Source of the DNA: an uncultured Anaerotignum sp.
GTDB lineage: Bacteria; Bacillota; Clostridia; Lachnospirales; Anaerotignaceae
DNA length: 56,416 nucleotides
Direction: 5' to 3'
Assembly (NCBI GenBank): GCA_910578425.1
Contig: CAJTQX010000015.1
Coordinates: 534-56,949 of the forward strand
Position numbers and translations under genes: made by a program. The notes beneath the pieces are model-generated. The model was not told where the DNA came from and did no database searches. It saw only the letters and a program-made list of their open reading frames with translations. This document shows positions 26,018 through 34,456 of this stretch, one piece after another (position 1 is the first letter of the stretch; every line of letters starts with the position of its first letter).

Positions 26018-28762
26018 GTGGCGGAACAGAACAGGGGAGGAAAAACGCCGGCAATGAAAAAAACGGCGTCAAAAGGAGCAAAAGCCTCAGCGGGAGAGCA
26101 GAAAGCCGCAACGAGAGCCCCAAAGCCCCCGGCAGGAGGGCAGAAGGCTGCGCCGAAAAGGGAAACAACGAAAATGGCGGCACCGCGCTTTGGCGATTCG
26201 ATACTGGACGAAGTGATACTGATTTTGGTGATTCTTGTTTCCATTGTAGGGCTTGTCAGCCTTTGGACGGAAAAAATGGGACTTCTGGGGCAGTTGTTTG
26301 GCGGTTTTCTGAAAGGGCTTCTGGGCTTTGGCGGCCTGCTTCTGCCGATATTTGCCATCCTTTACTGCGTATGGTTTCTGGCGGACGAGGAACGGCGGTT
26401 CCCGCTGGTGCGCGCGTTCGGCGGTATATTGTTCCTGCTGGCAGCGGCTTCGGCGGCAGCCCTCATAAATCCGGTTGACCTTGCGGAGGGGACAGGCTTT
26501 TTGCAACGCTGCGGCGCGCTTTATAAGGAGGGGACGCTCGGCAACGGCGGCCTTTTGGGCGGTCTTTTGGGCGGCGGCCTGCACCGTATACTGGATACGC
26601 TGGGGAGTGTTATCGTGCTGGCGGCTCTGCTTGTCATTTCTGTCATTATGGCAACGGGGCGTTCGTTTTTTTATGCCATTGGAGATCTCATGGCGCATCG
26701 GAAGGCAAGACAGCGTGTAAAAAATGAAAAGATAAAGAATAAGGCGGAACGAATCCGCCAGCAGGAACGGCTGGAAGAGGAACGTCTGGCAAAGCGGGAG
26801 GAGGTCCGTCGCCGGAAGGTGATGCACCGCGAAGATTTCAATATTGAGTTGAAAGAGGGCGATAAGAAAGCGGACGAGCCTTATGTGAAGGAAACTGTTT
26901 TCCGGAAAAAGCCTGCCGCGGTGGAGGCGAAGAAACGCGAACCGATTTACGATTTCGGGCGGGAGGAAGAACCTGTTATCCATACACATTCTGCGCCGGA
27001 GCCGGAGGAATACAGAGAACCTTTTGCAGAGAAAGAAACGGCGGAATTGCCAGAGGAAACAGCGGCAAGGGCGGACACAGACGTAAATGTGGAAACGCCC
27101 GAGGATGTGATGGAGCATATTTTTGCGGAAGAGCCGGAGAACGGCGAAGAACTGCCGCTTGCATTTGAAATTGAGGAGGAGCCTCTTGAGGAGGACGAAA
27201 TGCCCGCCGAAGAAATTCCTGTTGAGGCGATGACGGAGGATGAGATTCCAGAGGAGGAGATTCCGGAGGAACAGATAGCGGAGGAACAGATACCGGAGGA
27301 ACAGAACGCGCCTGAGCCTGAGCCGGAAAAGCCTTATATTTTCCCGCCCATACAGCTGCTGGGTGAGGACCCGCAGAACGGCGGCGGGGATTCCAAGGCG
27401 GAGCTGCTCGCCAATGCCAAAAAGCTGGAAACAACGCTGAAGAGTTTTGGCGTAGAGGCGAAGGTCATTCAGATTAACAAAGGACCGACAGTTACGCGCT
27501 ATGAACTTTCTCCGAGCCAGGGCGTGAAGGTCAGCAAGATTGTAAACCTTGCGGATGATATCGCGCTGAACCTTGCGGCAAGCGGTATCCGTATTGAAGC
27601 ACCGATACCGGGTAAGGCGGCTGTCGGCATTGAGGTGCCAAACAAGGAAACACAGTCTGTATATCTGCGGACAGTGCTGGAAAGCGAGGCGTTCAGGGAG
27701 CATCCTTCGCGGCTGGCGTTCGCGCTGGGCGAGGATATTGCAGGGAACCCAGTTGTTACGGATATTGCGAAAATGCCGCATCTGCTGATTGCAGGGGCGA
27801 CGGGCAGCGGCAAAAGCGTCTGTATCAACACACTGATTACGAGTATACTTTACAAGGCCAAGCCGGATGAGGTAAAACTTCTGCTGGTTGACCCGAAGGT
27901 CGTGGAGCTGAGTGTATATAACGGGATTCCGCATTTGTTGATTCCCGTTGTAACAGATCCGAAAAAAGCCTCTGCCGCGCTGAACTGGGCAGTGCGGGAA
28001 ATGCTCCAGCGGTATAACGATTTTGCGGCGAACGGCGTGCGCGATATCAAGGGCTTCAACGCCATGATGGAAGAAAAGGGCGATCCAAAGGGAAAAATGT
28101 CCCAGATCGTTATTATCATAGACGAGCTTGCCGATCTGATGATGGCGGCCCCCGGAGAGGTGGAGGACGCAATTTGCCGTCTGGCGCAGATGGCGCGTGC
28201 GGCGGGTATGCACCTCATTATTGCGACGCAGCGGCCCTCTGTGGACGTCATTACGGGCGTAATCAAGGCGAATATTCCTTCGCGGCTGGCGTTCGCGGTT
28301 TCGTCCGGTATTGATTCCCGAACCATATTGGATACGGTTGGCGCGGAAAAGCTTTTAGGCAAGGGCGACATGCTGTTTTACCCTTCCGGACAGAGCAAGC
28401 CTGCGCGTTTGCAGGGTGCGTTTGTGACGGACAGAGAGGTAGAAGATATCGTAGATTTCCTGCGGAAAAGCGGGCGGCCGAATTATGACCAGCAAACCAT
28501 CGACCAGATTACGACAACCAGCAAAGCTGGCGGTGATGACGGCGAGGCGGACGAATTTTTTGAGGCGGCTGTGGAACTTGTTCTGGAAAAGGAAAAGGCG
28601 TCTGTATCTATGTTGCAAAGACAGTTCCGCATCGGCTATAACCGCGCGGCGCGGTTGATGGACGATCTGGAACGGCGGGGTATTGTAGGGCCGGAGGAAG
28701 GCAGTAAGCCGAGAAAGGTTCTGATTACCCGCGCGGAATGGGAAGAAGATGGGGAGGAATAA
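26018..28762 (+). CDS. ftsK: FtsK/SpoIIIE family DNA translocase
   Basis: This 914-residue membrane-anchored ATPase pumps chromosomal DNA through the division or sporulation septum. A basic Ala/Lys/Pro-rich N-tail (1-50) precedes four membrane segments (about 60-230). A coiled and acidic linker (about 240-445) includes repeated E-E-I-P and E-E-Q-I-P units. The motor domain has G-A-T-G-S-G-K-S (Walker A) near 590 and I-I-I-D-E-L-A-D-L-M (Walker B) near 705. A DNA-reading gamma domain ends the protein. GTG at 26018 has AGGTGG 5 bases upstream; a GTG three codons earlier overlaps that site. An FtsK or SpoIIIE role cannot be separated here. Confidence 0.93.
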   Translation: MAEQNRGGKTPAMKKTASKGAKASAGEQKAATRAPKPPAGGQKAAPKRETTKMAAPRFGDSILDEVILILVILVSIVGLVSLWTEKMGLLGQLFGGFLKGLLGFGGLLLPIFAILYCVWFLADEERRFPLVRAFGGILFLLAAASAAALINPVDLAEGTGFLQRCGALYKEGTLGNGGLLGGLLGGGLHRILDTLGSVIVLAALLVISVIMATGRSFFYAIGDLMAHRKARQRVKNEKIKNKAERIRQQERLEEERLAKREEVRRRKVMHREDFNIELKEGDKKADEPYVKETVFRKKPAAVEAKKREPIYDFGREEEPVIHTHSAPEPEEYREPFAEKETAELPEETAARADTDVNVETPEDVMEHIFAEEPENGEELPLAFEIEEEPLEEDEMPAEEIPVEAMTEDEIPEEEIPEEQIAEEQIPEEQNAPEPEPEKPYIFPPIQLLGEDPQNGGGDSKAELLANAKKLETTLKSFGVEAKVIQINKGPTVTRYELSPSQGVKVSKIVNLADDIALNLAASGIRIEAPIPGKAAVGIEVPNKETQSVYLRTVLESEAFREHPSRLAFALGEDIAGNPVVTDIAKMPHLLIAGATGSGKSVCINTLITSILYKAKPDEVKLLLVDPKVVELSVYNGIPHLLIPVVTDPKKASAALNWAVREMLQRYNDFAANGVRDIKGFNAMMEEKGDPKGKMSQIVIIIDELADLMMAAPGEVEDAICRLAQMARAAGMHLIIATQRPSVDVITGVIKANIPSRLAFAVSSGIDSRTILDTVGAEKLLGKGDMLFYPSGQSKPARLQGAFVTDREVEDIVDFLRKSGRPNYDQQTIDQITTTSKAGGDDGEADEFFEAAVELVLEKEKASVSMLQRQFRIGYNRAARLMDDLERRGIVGPEEGSKPRKVLITRAEWEEDGEE

Positions 28763-28805
28763 TCCCCGCGCCGGAAGATAGGAAATAAAACAGGATGAAA
28801 CAGAA

Positions 28806-28846
28806 ACGGTCTGGGAATCAAAATTTCCAGGCTGTTTTTTATTTTT
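28806..28846 (+). terminator. Terminator of ftsK
   Basis: AACGGTCTGGGAA pairs with TTTCCAGGCTGTT, with two wobble or mismatched positions, followed by a T-rich tail. Confidence 0.75.
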
Positions 28847-28850
28847 CCGC

Positions 28851-28881
28851 TTGACTCTCACAGTATGGTATCCTTTATGAT
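28851..28881 (+). promoter_or_regulatory. MerR-type promoter with 19-base spacer
   Basis: TTGACT and TATGAT are separated by 19 bases rather than 17. This stretched spacing is the hallmark of promoters activated by MerR-family proteins through DNA twisting. It lies directly before the MerR-family gene, so autoregulation is inferred. No clean dyad is obvious in the spacer. Confidence 0.6.
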
Positions 28882-28931
28882 AAAAGGGAGCTCGGGAAGA
28901 TACATTTGTATACATATGTGAGGTGAAAATA

Positions 28932-29750
28932 ATGCTGAAAATCGGTGATTTTTCAAGGCTGTCGCAAATCAGTATCCGTATGCTCCGCCATTATGATGAG
29001 CTGGGTCTGCTGATTCCGGAAAGCACAGACCCTTTTACAGGCTACCGCTATTATGGTGAAACGCAGTTATCCGATGCGAGAAAAATCAGTATGCTGAAAG
29101 CGATGGGGTTTCCGCTGGCGGAAATTGTCGAAATACTGGCTTTTTTCGAGGACGGCGGACGGCTGCGGCCGCATCTTCTGCGGCAGAAAGAAACGCTTGC
29201 AAGGGAGGCGGAATTTTTGCGGCAGAAACAGCGTCTTTTGGAAAATGCACTGGAGAGAATCGGAAAGGATGAGTGGAATATGAAGTATGAAGTAACACGC
29301 AAAACATTGCCGCGCCGCTGCGCCGCCTGCGTGCGTCAGGTCATTCCAACGTATGCGCACGAAGGCCGCCTGTGGCACATTATGATGCAGGAAACCGTAC
29401 CGCTGAATTTGCCGGCTGTATCGTCCCAAAACTGTATGGCAATCATGCATGATGAGGCATATGTGGAAAACAATCCAGATGTGGAAATTCAGATGATTGT
29501 AGACAGGCTTTACCCGTCAACAGAACACGTGGTTTTTCGCGAGCTGCCGGAATTGGACTATGTTTCCGTTACGTTTGAAGGGGATTACAGCAAAATCAGC
29601 GAGGCTTCGGAGACGCTTGCCGCCTGGATGCGTGAGGAGGGGTGTGTTTTTGCGGGAGCGATGTTCAACATTTACCATGTCGGCCCGCATGACACACAGA
29701 ATCCCGATGAATGGGTGACGGAAGTCTGCGCGCCTGTCCGCCGGAAATAA
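28932..29750 (+). CDS. MerR family regulator with GyrI-like effector domain
   Basis: This 272-residue regulator has an N-terminal MerR winged helix with the recognition pattern F-S-R-L-S-Q-I-S-I-R-M-L-R-H-Y-D-E-L-G-L. A coiled-coil dimerisation helix (about 75-115) and a C-terminal GyrI-like ligand-binding domain (about 120-272) follow. BmrR-like members bind lipophilic cations or drugs in this last domain. The ATG at 28932 follows GAGGTG by 7 bases. No efflux pump is next to it, so its target is not evident apart from its own promoter. Confidence 0.88.
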   Translation: MLKIGDFSRLSQISIRMLRHYDELGLLIPESTDPFTGYRYYGETQLSDARKISMLKAMGFPLAEIVEILAFFEDGGRLRPHLLRQKETLAREAEFLRQKQRLLENALERIGKDEWNMKYEVTRKTLPRRCAACVRQVIPTYAHEGRLWHIMMQETVPLNLPAVSSQNCMAIMHDEAYVENNPDVEIQMIVDRLYPSTEHVVFRELPELDYVSVTFEGDYSKISEASETLAAWMREEGCVFAGAMFNIYHVGPHDTQNPDEWVTEVCAPVRRK

Positions 29751-29755
29751 TGCAT

Positions 29756-30014
29756 AAAAAACAGGGAAAACCATTTTAAGGTTGTCCCTGTCGGGGTGTC
29801 GACAAAGTCGAAATCAGGATTTCGAATTGTTTAGACAGAGGAATAAACGGACGAGTTTCACCAGCTTAAAAGCACTGAAACTCGCTGTTTTCCTCGCCGG
29901 AAATAAATTCCGGCTGCGGATTTCAGTCGGGAAACGCTTCGTTTCCCGAAGCCTTCCGCGATACAAAAGCAGGTTTTTCGACAGTCTGCCATTTTTTGGC
30001 TGTCCCTGTTTTTG
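29756..30014. repeat. Hairpin-chain element with complementary ends
   Basis: This 259-base stretch between convergent genes is almost wholly made of hairpins. ACAGGGAAAACC/GGTTGTCCCTGT lies at 29761-29791 and TCGAAATC/GATTTCGA at 29808-29825. CGAGTTTCA/TGAAACTCG spans 29852-29884, GCCGGAA/TTCCGGC 29896-29914 and CGGGAAACG/CGTTTCCCG 29928-29948. The 3' end (29998-30013) is complementary to the 5' end in 14 of 16 positions, so the first arm has two possible partners. It may terminate both flanking genes. No reading frame is convincing. Confidence 0.7.
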
Positions 30015-30024
30015 TTTTGCGTCA

Positions 30025-30444
30025 TTAAACGGTAATGATATACTGGGAAAGTTCCTGAGGAAGAAGGTCTGCCTTGCGGCTGATAATCATAACCATATCC
30101 ATCTTTGCCTCTGCGGAAGTTTTATCCAGAGCCTGAATGAACTCTACAAAGTCCGTATCGCTGATTTTATCTACGATATGATTCAGACCATCGATATAAA
30201 TTGTTTCAATGTCGCTATTCTGAGAAAGTATACCACATACGAAGCCTCTGAAAACCTGAGGATCCTGCATAATAAATTCCGGTGTGTCTACGAAACGAAC
30301 GCTGTAGTGCAGATCGTACATATGGCTGTTGTCATCGTCGACAAATACGATGCTGCCATTTGCCGTCTTTCCAGCCTCATTTGCCATTGCAATCATTTTT
30401 TTTGTTTTACCTTCGCCTTTTTCGCCTGCGAGAATTTTAACCAT
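30025..30444 (-). CDS. Small P-loop protein of unknown function
   Basis: This 139-residue cytosolic protein has a P-loop G-E-K-G-E-G-K-T near residue 7 and a Walker-B-like T-I-Y-I-D-G-L near 80. V-D-D-D-N-S-H and a C-terminal I-I-S-R-K strand are also visible. Similar short clostridial proteins are sometimes labelled as PilT-like, but the sequence gives no support for a pilus role; the fold looks like a minimal RecA/KaiC-like ATPase. The ATG at 30444 has GGGGGAG 6 bases upstream. It is monocistronic. Confidence 0.75.
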   Translation of the reverse strand: MVKILAGEKGEGKTKKMIAMANEAGKTANGSIVFVDDDNSHMYDLHYSVRFVDTPEFIMQDPQVFRGFVCGILSQNSDIETIYIDGLNHIVDKISDTDFVEFIQALDKTSAEAKMDMVMIISRKADLLPQELSQYIITV

Positions 30445-30672
30445 TGTAATCTCCCCCTTATCATCTGGTGATATACTTTTCATAAGTTTTCTGTAACGCT
30501 AAGAAATTCTTTGAATCTTTCAGAATCCTTCTTTCTATTCTTTAATTCTATAAAAGTATGTCCAATCCTCTTTTTTCGCATACTTTTTTTCCATGTTTTA
30601 TAGATTTAGCCCTTTTTCACAAAAAACAGCAGCCGTTTTCAGCATTTTTTTATGCTTCGCACAGCAATATGT

Positions 30673-31611
30673 TCAGGGCTTAAGCAGGAGCGCGGCTGCG
30701 CCCTGTATTCCGGCGTCGTTGCCGAGCTTCGCAAGCGCGAATTTTTTATCCCTGCTGTGCGGGAACACGTTTGCGCGGTAGACACGTTCCGTTTTTTCCA
30801 GCAGGAAATCTCCCGCCGCAGAAACGCCGCCGCCGATCACGAACAGCTCCGTATCCACAAGATACGCTGCGTTTGCAAGAGCAATGCCAAGCCTGTGGCA
30901 AACGAAATCGGTGATTTCATCAGCCGCGCGGTCGCCCGCTTTTGCGCAGTCCCAAAGGGCTTTTGCAGTAACCTCACCCTGCCGCAGAAGGGTTTCGCCC
31001 TTCCAGTCCGCCAGAAATTTCTTTGCGACACGCACCATGCCTGTTGCGGAAGCATACTGTTCCAGACAGCCCTTTTTGCCGCAGGAGCAGGGGAGCGTTT
31101 CGTAAGGGTCAACAGTCATATGTCCGATTTCTCCGGCTACGCCATGAAATCCGGTGAGGATATGCCCGTCCTGTATCACGCCGCCGCCAACGCCTGTTCC
31201 AAGCGTCACCATCAGCATGCTTTTCGAGCCCCTGCCCGCGCCGCAGGCATATTCGCCAAGGGCTGCAACGCGCGCGTCATTGCCGATACGGACTGTTCCC
31301 ATCTGCAATATTTTTTCCGCTTCCTCGCCAAGCGCGACATCGCCCCAGCCGATATTGACCGTACCATGCAGAATGCCGTCCTCCGTTACGGGACCGGGGG
31401 CGGTGATGCCTGCGCCCAGCACGTCTGTCCGGCTGATGCCGCGTTCCGCAATGCAGCCTTCCAGAGCCGCTTTCACGTCCCGCAGAAGTCCATCCGGCGA
31501 GCTGCCCCTGCGCGTTGGGATTTCCCAGCGAGCCAGCATTTCGCTGCTCTCGGAAAACAATCCGATTTTTACTGTTGTTCCGCCGATGTCTATGCCAAAA
31601 CAATATTTCAT
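30673..31611 (-). CDS. ROK family glucokinase
   Basis: This 312-residue sugar kinase starts with the ATP-phosphate motif D-I-G-G-T-T-V-K. The catalytic region V-R-I-G-N-D-A-R lies near residue 103, and the sugar-binding loop H-x-x-V-A-G-E-I-G-H near 155. The ROK zinc motif C-S-C-G-K-K-G-C-L-E near 173 confirms the family. It has no N-terminal helix-turn-helix, so it is a kinase rather than a NagC-type repressor. Glucokinase is the usual activity; N-acetylmannosamine or other hexoses are possible. The GNAT gene's stop overlaps its start by 4 bases, so the two are coupled. Confidence 0.9.
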   Translation of the reverse strand: MKYCFGIDIGGTTVKIGLFSESSEMLARWEIPTRRGSSPDGLLRDVKAALEGCIAERGISRTDVLGAGITAPGPVTEDGILHGTVNIGWGDVALGEEAEKILQMGTVRIGNDARVAALGEYACGAGRGSKSMLMVTLGTGVGGGVIQDGHILTGFHGVAGEIGHMTVDPYETLPCSCGKKGCLEQYASATGMVRVAKKFLADWKGETLLRQGEVTAKALWDCAKAGDRAADEITDFVCHRLGIALANAAYLVDTELFVIGGGVSAAGDFLLEKTERVYRANVFPHSRDKKFALAKLGNDAGIQGAAALLLKP

Positions 31612-32135
31612 TGGCGTCCCTCCTCATAATGATACACGATTCTGTGAATCAGTGTTTTATAGCGTTCATAGGTTGCTTCGTCAATGGCGGCAGGGTTTGT
31701 CATCAGCATCAGCGGCAGCATATCCTGCCCTTTGCGCATGGGCGGCTGTAAATATGGGTAGGTGTTGTATACAAAATGATGCCGCTCGTAAAAGCCGATG
31801 CGCCGCCTTGTCATTTCGTCCTCCGGTACTTCCACCTCAAGCACGGCGGGCCTGCCCGTTTCGGAAATCAGCCTGTCCAAAAGCTGGCCGCCAAAACCGC
31901 CGTTGCGGCAGTCCTCCCGCACCGCGAAATGCTCAATATACAGGAAATCTTCAATTTCCCATACTGCGAACACAGCACGCATTTCATTGTCCGCCGGCAC
32001 GCCGTAAAGACGGTAGCAGGGTTCCTTCAGGAGTGCTTTCTGCCTCTCCTTTTCCCGCAGTTCTGTGACGGGGAAAGCAGCTTCCAGCAGAGGATACACT
32101 GCGTCAAATGTTTCTTCTGTTATTCTCTGGAACAT
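31608..32135 (-). CDS. GNAT family N-acetyltransferase
   Basis: This 175-residue protein has the acetyl-CoA fold: a strand I-E-H-F-A-V, then the pyrophosphate loop R-x-x-G-F-G-G-Q-L near residue 80, and E-V-E-V-P with R-R-I-G-F-Y-E-R-H-H-F near 115-130. The substrate is unknown; amino groups of small molecules or proteins are usual. GGAGG lies 7 bases before the ATG at 32135. It overlaps the ROK kinase start by 4 bases, which suggests a shared transcript but not necessarily a shared pathway. Confidence 0.85.
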   Translation of the reverse strand: MFQRITEETFDAVYPLLEAAFPVTELREKERQKALLKEPCYRLYGVPADNEMRAVFAVWEIEDFLYIEHFAVREDCRNGGFGGQLLDRLISETGRPAVLEVEVPEDEMTRRRIGFYERHHFVYNTYPYLQPPMRKGQDMLPLMLMTNPAAIDEATYERYKTLIHRIVYHYEEGRQ

Positions 32136-32194
32136 GATATCTCCTCCATCTTCACAGAATACTATAAACCGCGGAAAAAGGCAAGCCCGCCCCG

Positions 32195-34096
32195 TTAAAA
32201 CTTTGCGGCGATCCGATATACCGCGAAAGCAATGCACCATGCAGTCAGAAGCCATGCGGCAGGCGCGCAGAGCCTCCATTTTCGGGAGGGTTCCTCGCTC
32301 CAATAAACGGACAAAGCCGCGGTGCAGGGCGGGTAGAGCAGATAGAACACAAGGAACGAAAGCGCGGAGGCAGGTGTGAACAGTCCGTCCAATCCGCCCA
32401 GCGTTCCCAATGCCGAAACAGCCGCCTCCTTTGCCAGAAGTCCGGAAAGCAGGGCGGCAGCGGCTTTCCAGCTCTCCCCATCGCTGCCAAAGCCCAGCGG
32501 CGTGAAAAACGGCGCGAGGAGCTTTCCGCCGTATTCCAGAATGCTGCCCTGCCCGTCAGCAGGCATGAAATCCGGCGTGACGCGGGAAAGCAGCCAGACC
32601 GCCGCCGAAGCAGCCAGTATGACGGTTGCCGCCTTATTCAGATAATCTCCGCAGCGACGGCTCAGACTGCGCCGGAGATTGCGCCAGCGCGGCAGGCGGT
32701 ATGCCGGAATTTCCATGACAAACGGCTGGACCTCCTTTTCTCCTGTTATTTTGTGCAGGAAAAGCCCTGCGCATACTGCCGTCAGCACGCCGGAGACATA
32801 CAGCCCTGCAATAACCCAGTCCGCCCGATTGGGGAAGAATGCCGCCGACAGCAGGGCGTAAAGCGGAAGCTTTGCCCCGCAGGAAAAAAACGGAATCAGT
32901 AACCTTGCAATTTTTCGGGAGCGTTCCGTTTCCAGCGTCCGCACGCTCAGAATCGCGGGGACGGAACAGCCGAAGCCCGTCAGAGCCGGCAGGATCGCGC
33001 GTCCGGTCAGCCCCAGACGGTGCAGGGGCGCGTCCAGCAGGAAGGCCGCGCGCGCCATACAGCCGCTGTCCTCCAAAAGCTCCATGCAGAAAAACAGGCA
33101 CAATATCTGCGGAAGGAAGGAGAGCGCGGTACCAATGCCGCCGAAAATGCCTTCGGAAAGGAAGTCTTTGAAAAAACAGGGTTCCATGCCGCTGAAAAGC
33201 AGAGCCGACAGCATTTCCAGCCCCTGTTCGGCACTGCGGTGCAGAAAAACGCCAGGCGACGGCACGCCGCTGCCAAACAGGGACGCGCCAAAGGTCACAT
33301 GAAATACCAGAAGCATCAGCAGAAAAAAGAGCGGTATTCCCCAGACAGGGCTGAGAAACAGCCTGTCCAAAGCAGGCGGGGCAGGCTGTCCTTCTGGGAC
33401 GCGTATGGCTTTTTTTGCACAGGCGTCAATAAAGGCATAACGCCCCTCTGCAAACAGGGAGGCGTATGCTCCATTTTCCGCATCGTTTTCCAGTGTATCC
33501 ACCGCGCGGAACAGGCTGTGTCGTTCTCCCTGCTGTTCCAACTCCGCCGCGCGTTCCCGCAGACATTGCGGCAGAGCTTCCCTGCTCCACGCGATTCGCC
33601 CCGTCCTGCTTTTCTGTATGGCCTGTCCTGCCGCCTGGAGCAGTTCTGCCGTTCCTTTGCCCGTCAGCGCGGAAACACCCAGAACAGGTATCCCCAGCAG
33701 TCTGGAAAGAGCAGGCTTGTCAATGGAAATCCCCTGCTTTGCCGCGATATCTTCCATGTTCCAGACCAGCAGGACGGGAATATCCAACTCCAGTAATTGC
33801 AGCGTCAGATAAAGGCTGCGCTCGGGCGTTGACGCGTCCGCAAGGTTGACGATTACATCGGGCGTTTCCTCCAGCAGAAAGCGGCGTGTTACCTGTTCTT
33901 CCGGCGTGAAGGGGGAAAGGGCGTAGACGCCAGGCAGGTCTATCCATCGCAGACGTTCCGTCCCGCCGCTGAAGCCCTCCTTTCGCTCTACTGTTACGCC
34001 CGGCCAGTTGCCGACTGCTGCATCGCTGCCCGTCAAAAGATTGAATAACGCGGATTTCCCGCAGTTCGGGTTACCCGCCAGTGCTATGGTTTTCAT
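32195..34096 (-). CDS. feoB: Ferrous iron transporter FeoB
   Basis: This 633-residue membrane protein imports Fe2+. The N-terminal G-protein domain has G-N-P-N-C-G-K-S (G1), N-W-P-G-V-T-V-E (G2), D-L-P-G-V-Y-A (G3) and W-N-M-E-D (G4). A helical GDI-like region follows, then the membrane core with the two Gate motifs, including G-F-G-C-S-V-P-A-I near residue 395. The length is at the short end for Firmicutes. The ATG at 34096 has GGGGG 6 bases upstream, and it overlaps the end of feoA by 26 bases, so coupling is likely. Confidence 0.95.
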   Translation of the reverse strand: MKTIALAGNPNCGKSALFNLLTGSDAAVGNWPGVTVERKEGFSGGTERLRWIDLPGVYALSPFTPEEQVTRRFLLEETPDVIVNLADASTPERSLYLTLQLLELDIPVLLVWNMEDIAAKQGISIDKPALSRLLGIPVLGVSALTGKGTAELLQAAGQAIQKSRTGRIAWSREALPQCLRERAAELEQQGERHSLFRAVDTLENDAENGAYASLFAEGRYAFIDACAKKAIRVPEGQPAPPALDRLFLSPVWGIPLFFLLMLLVFHVTFGASLFGSGVPSPGVFLHRSAEQGLEMLSALLFSGMEPCFFKDFLSEGIFGGIGTALSFLPQILCLFFCMELLEDSGCMARAAFLLDAPLHRLGLTGRAILPALTGFGCSVPAILSVRTLETERSRKIARLLIPFFSCGAKLPLYALLSAAFFPNRADWVIAGLYVSGVLTAVCAGLFLHKITGEKEVQPFVMEIPAYRLPRWRNLRRSLSRRCGDYLNKAATVILAASAAVWLLSRVTPDFMPADGQGSILEYGGKLLAPFFTPLGFGSDGESWKAAAALLSGLLAKEAAVSALGTLGGLDGLFTPASALSFLVFYLLYPPCTAALSVYWSEEPSRKWRLCAPAAWLLTAWCIAFAVYRIAAKF

Positions 34097-34331
34097 GCTC
34101 ATCCCCCGTTTCCACAAATATCCTTTCGCTCTCGGCACGCCGCAGTGCAACGCGGAATCCGCGCAGCGACACAAGCATCGGACTGCCGAAGGGCGAGAGC
34201 TTTTCGCAAAATAATTCCGTTCCCGGGACAAAGCCCAGCGCGAAAAGTCTGCGGCTGAGCGCGCCGCCGCCCTCTGTCCGCAGGACTATGGCGCGGCTGC
34301 CCGGACGGAGCTTGCTTAATCTTGTCCGCAT
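34071..34331 (-). CDS. feoA: FeoA family protein
   Basis: This 86-residue SH3-like protein assists FeoB. Typical positions are present: L-S-K-L-R-P-G-S near the start, L-x-x-L-G-F-V-P-G-T near residue 32, and S-L-R-G-F-R-V-A-L-R-R near 60. It is the first gene of feoA-feoB and diverges from the protease gene at 34457. No Fur box was identified in the short upstream region. Confidence 0.9.
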   Translation of the reverse strand: MRTRLSKLRPGSRAIVLRTEGGGALSRRLFALGFVPGTELFCEKLSPFGSPMLVSLRGFRVALRRAESERIFVETGDEHENHSTGG

Positions 34332-34403
34332 TTGCCATCCCTTCCATTTATATGCGCATTAAGAAAGTTTTAAGAAACTTTTCGGGCGGAATGCCTCCGG
34401 ATA

Positions 34404-34412
34404 TGGTATACT
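34404..34412 (+). promoter_or_regulatory. Extended -10 promoter of the protease gene
   Basis: TGGTATACT is an extended -10 about 45 bases before the inferred start. It is preceded by a poor -35. Confidence 0.5.
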
Positions 34413-34456
34413 GAAAAACAGGCACACAAAGCAGAAAAGAAAAAGGACGTGATTTT

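Noticed and set aside
26087..28213. Long minus-strand frame of 708 codons opposite ftsK
   Set aside because: Antisense shadow. Its Arg/Leu-rich repeats mirror the Glu-rich linker of FtsK.
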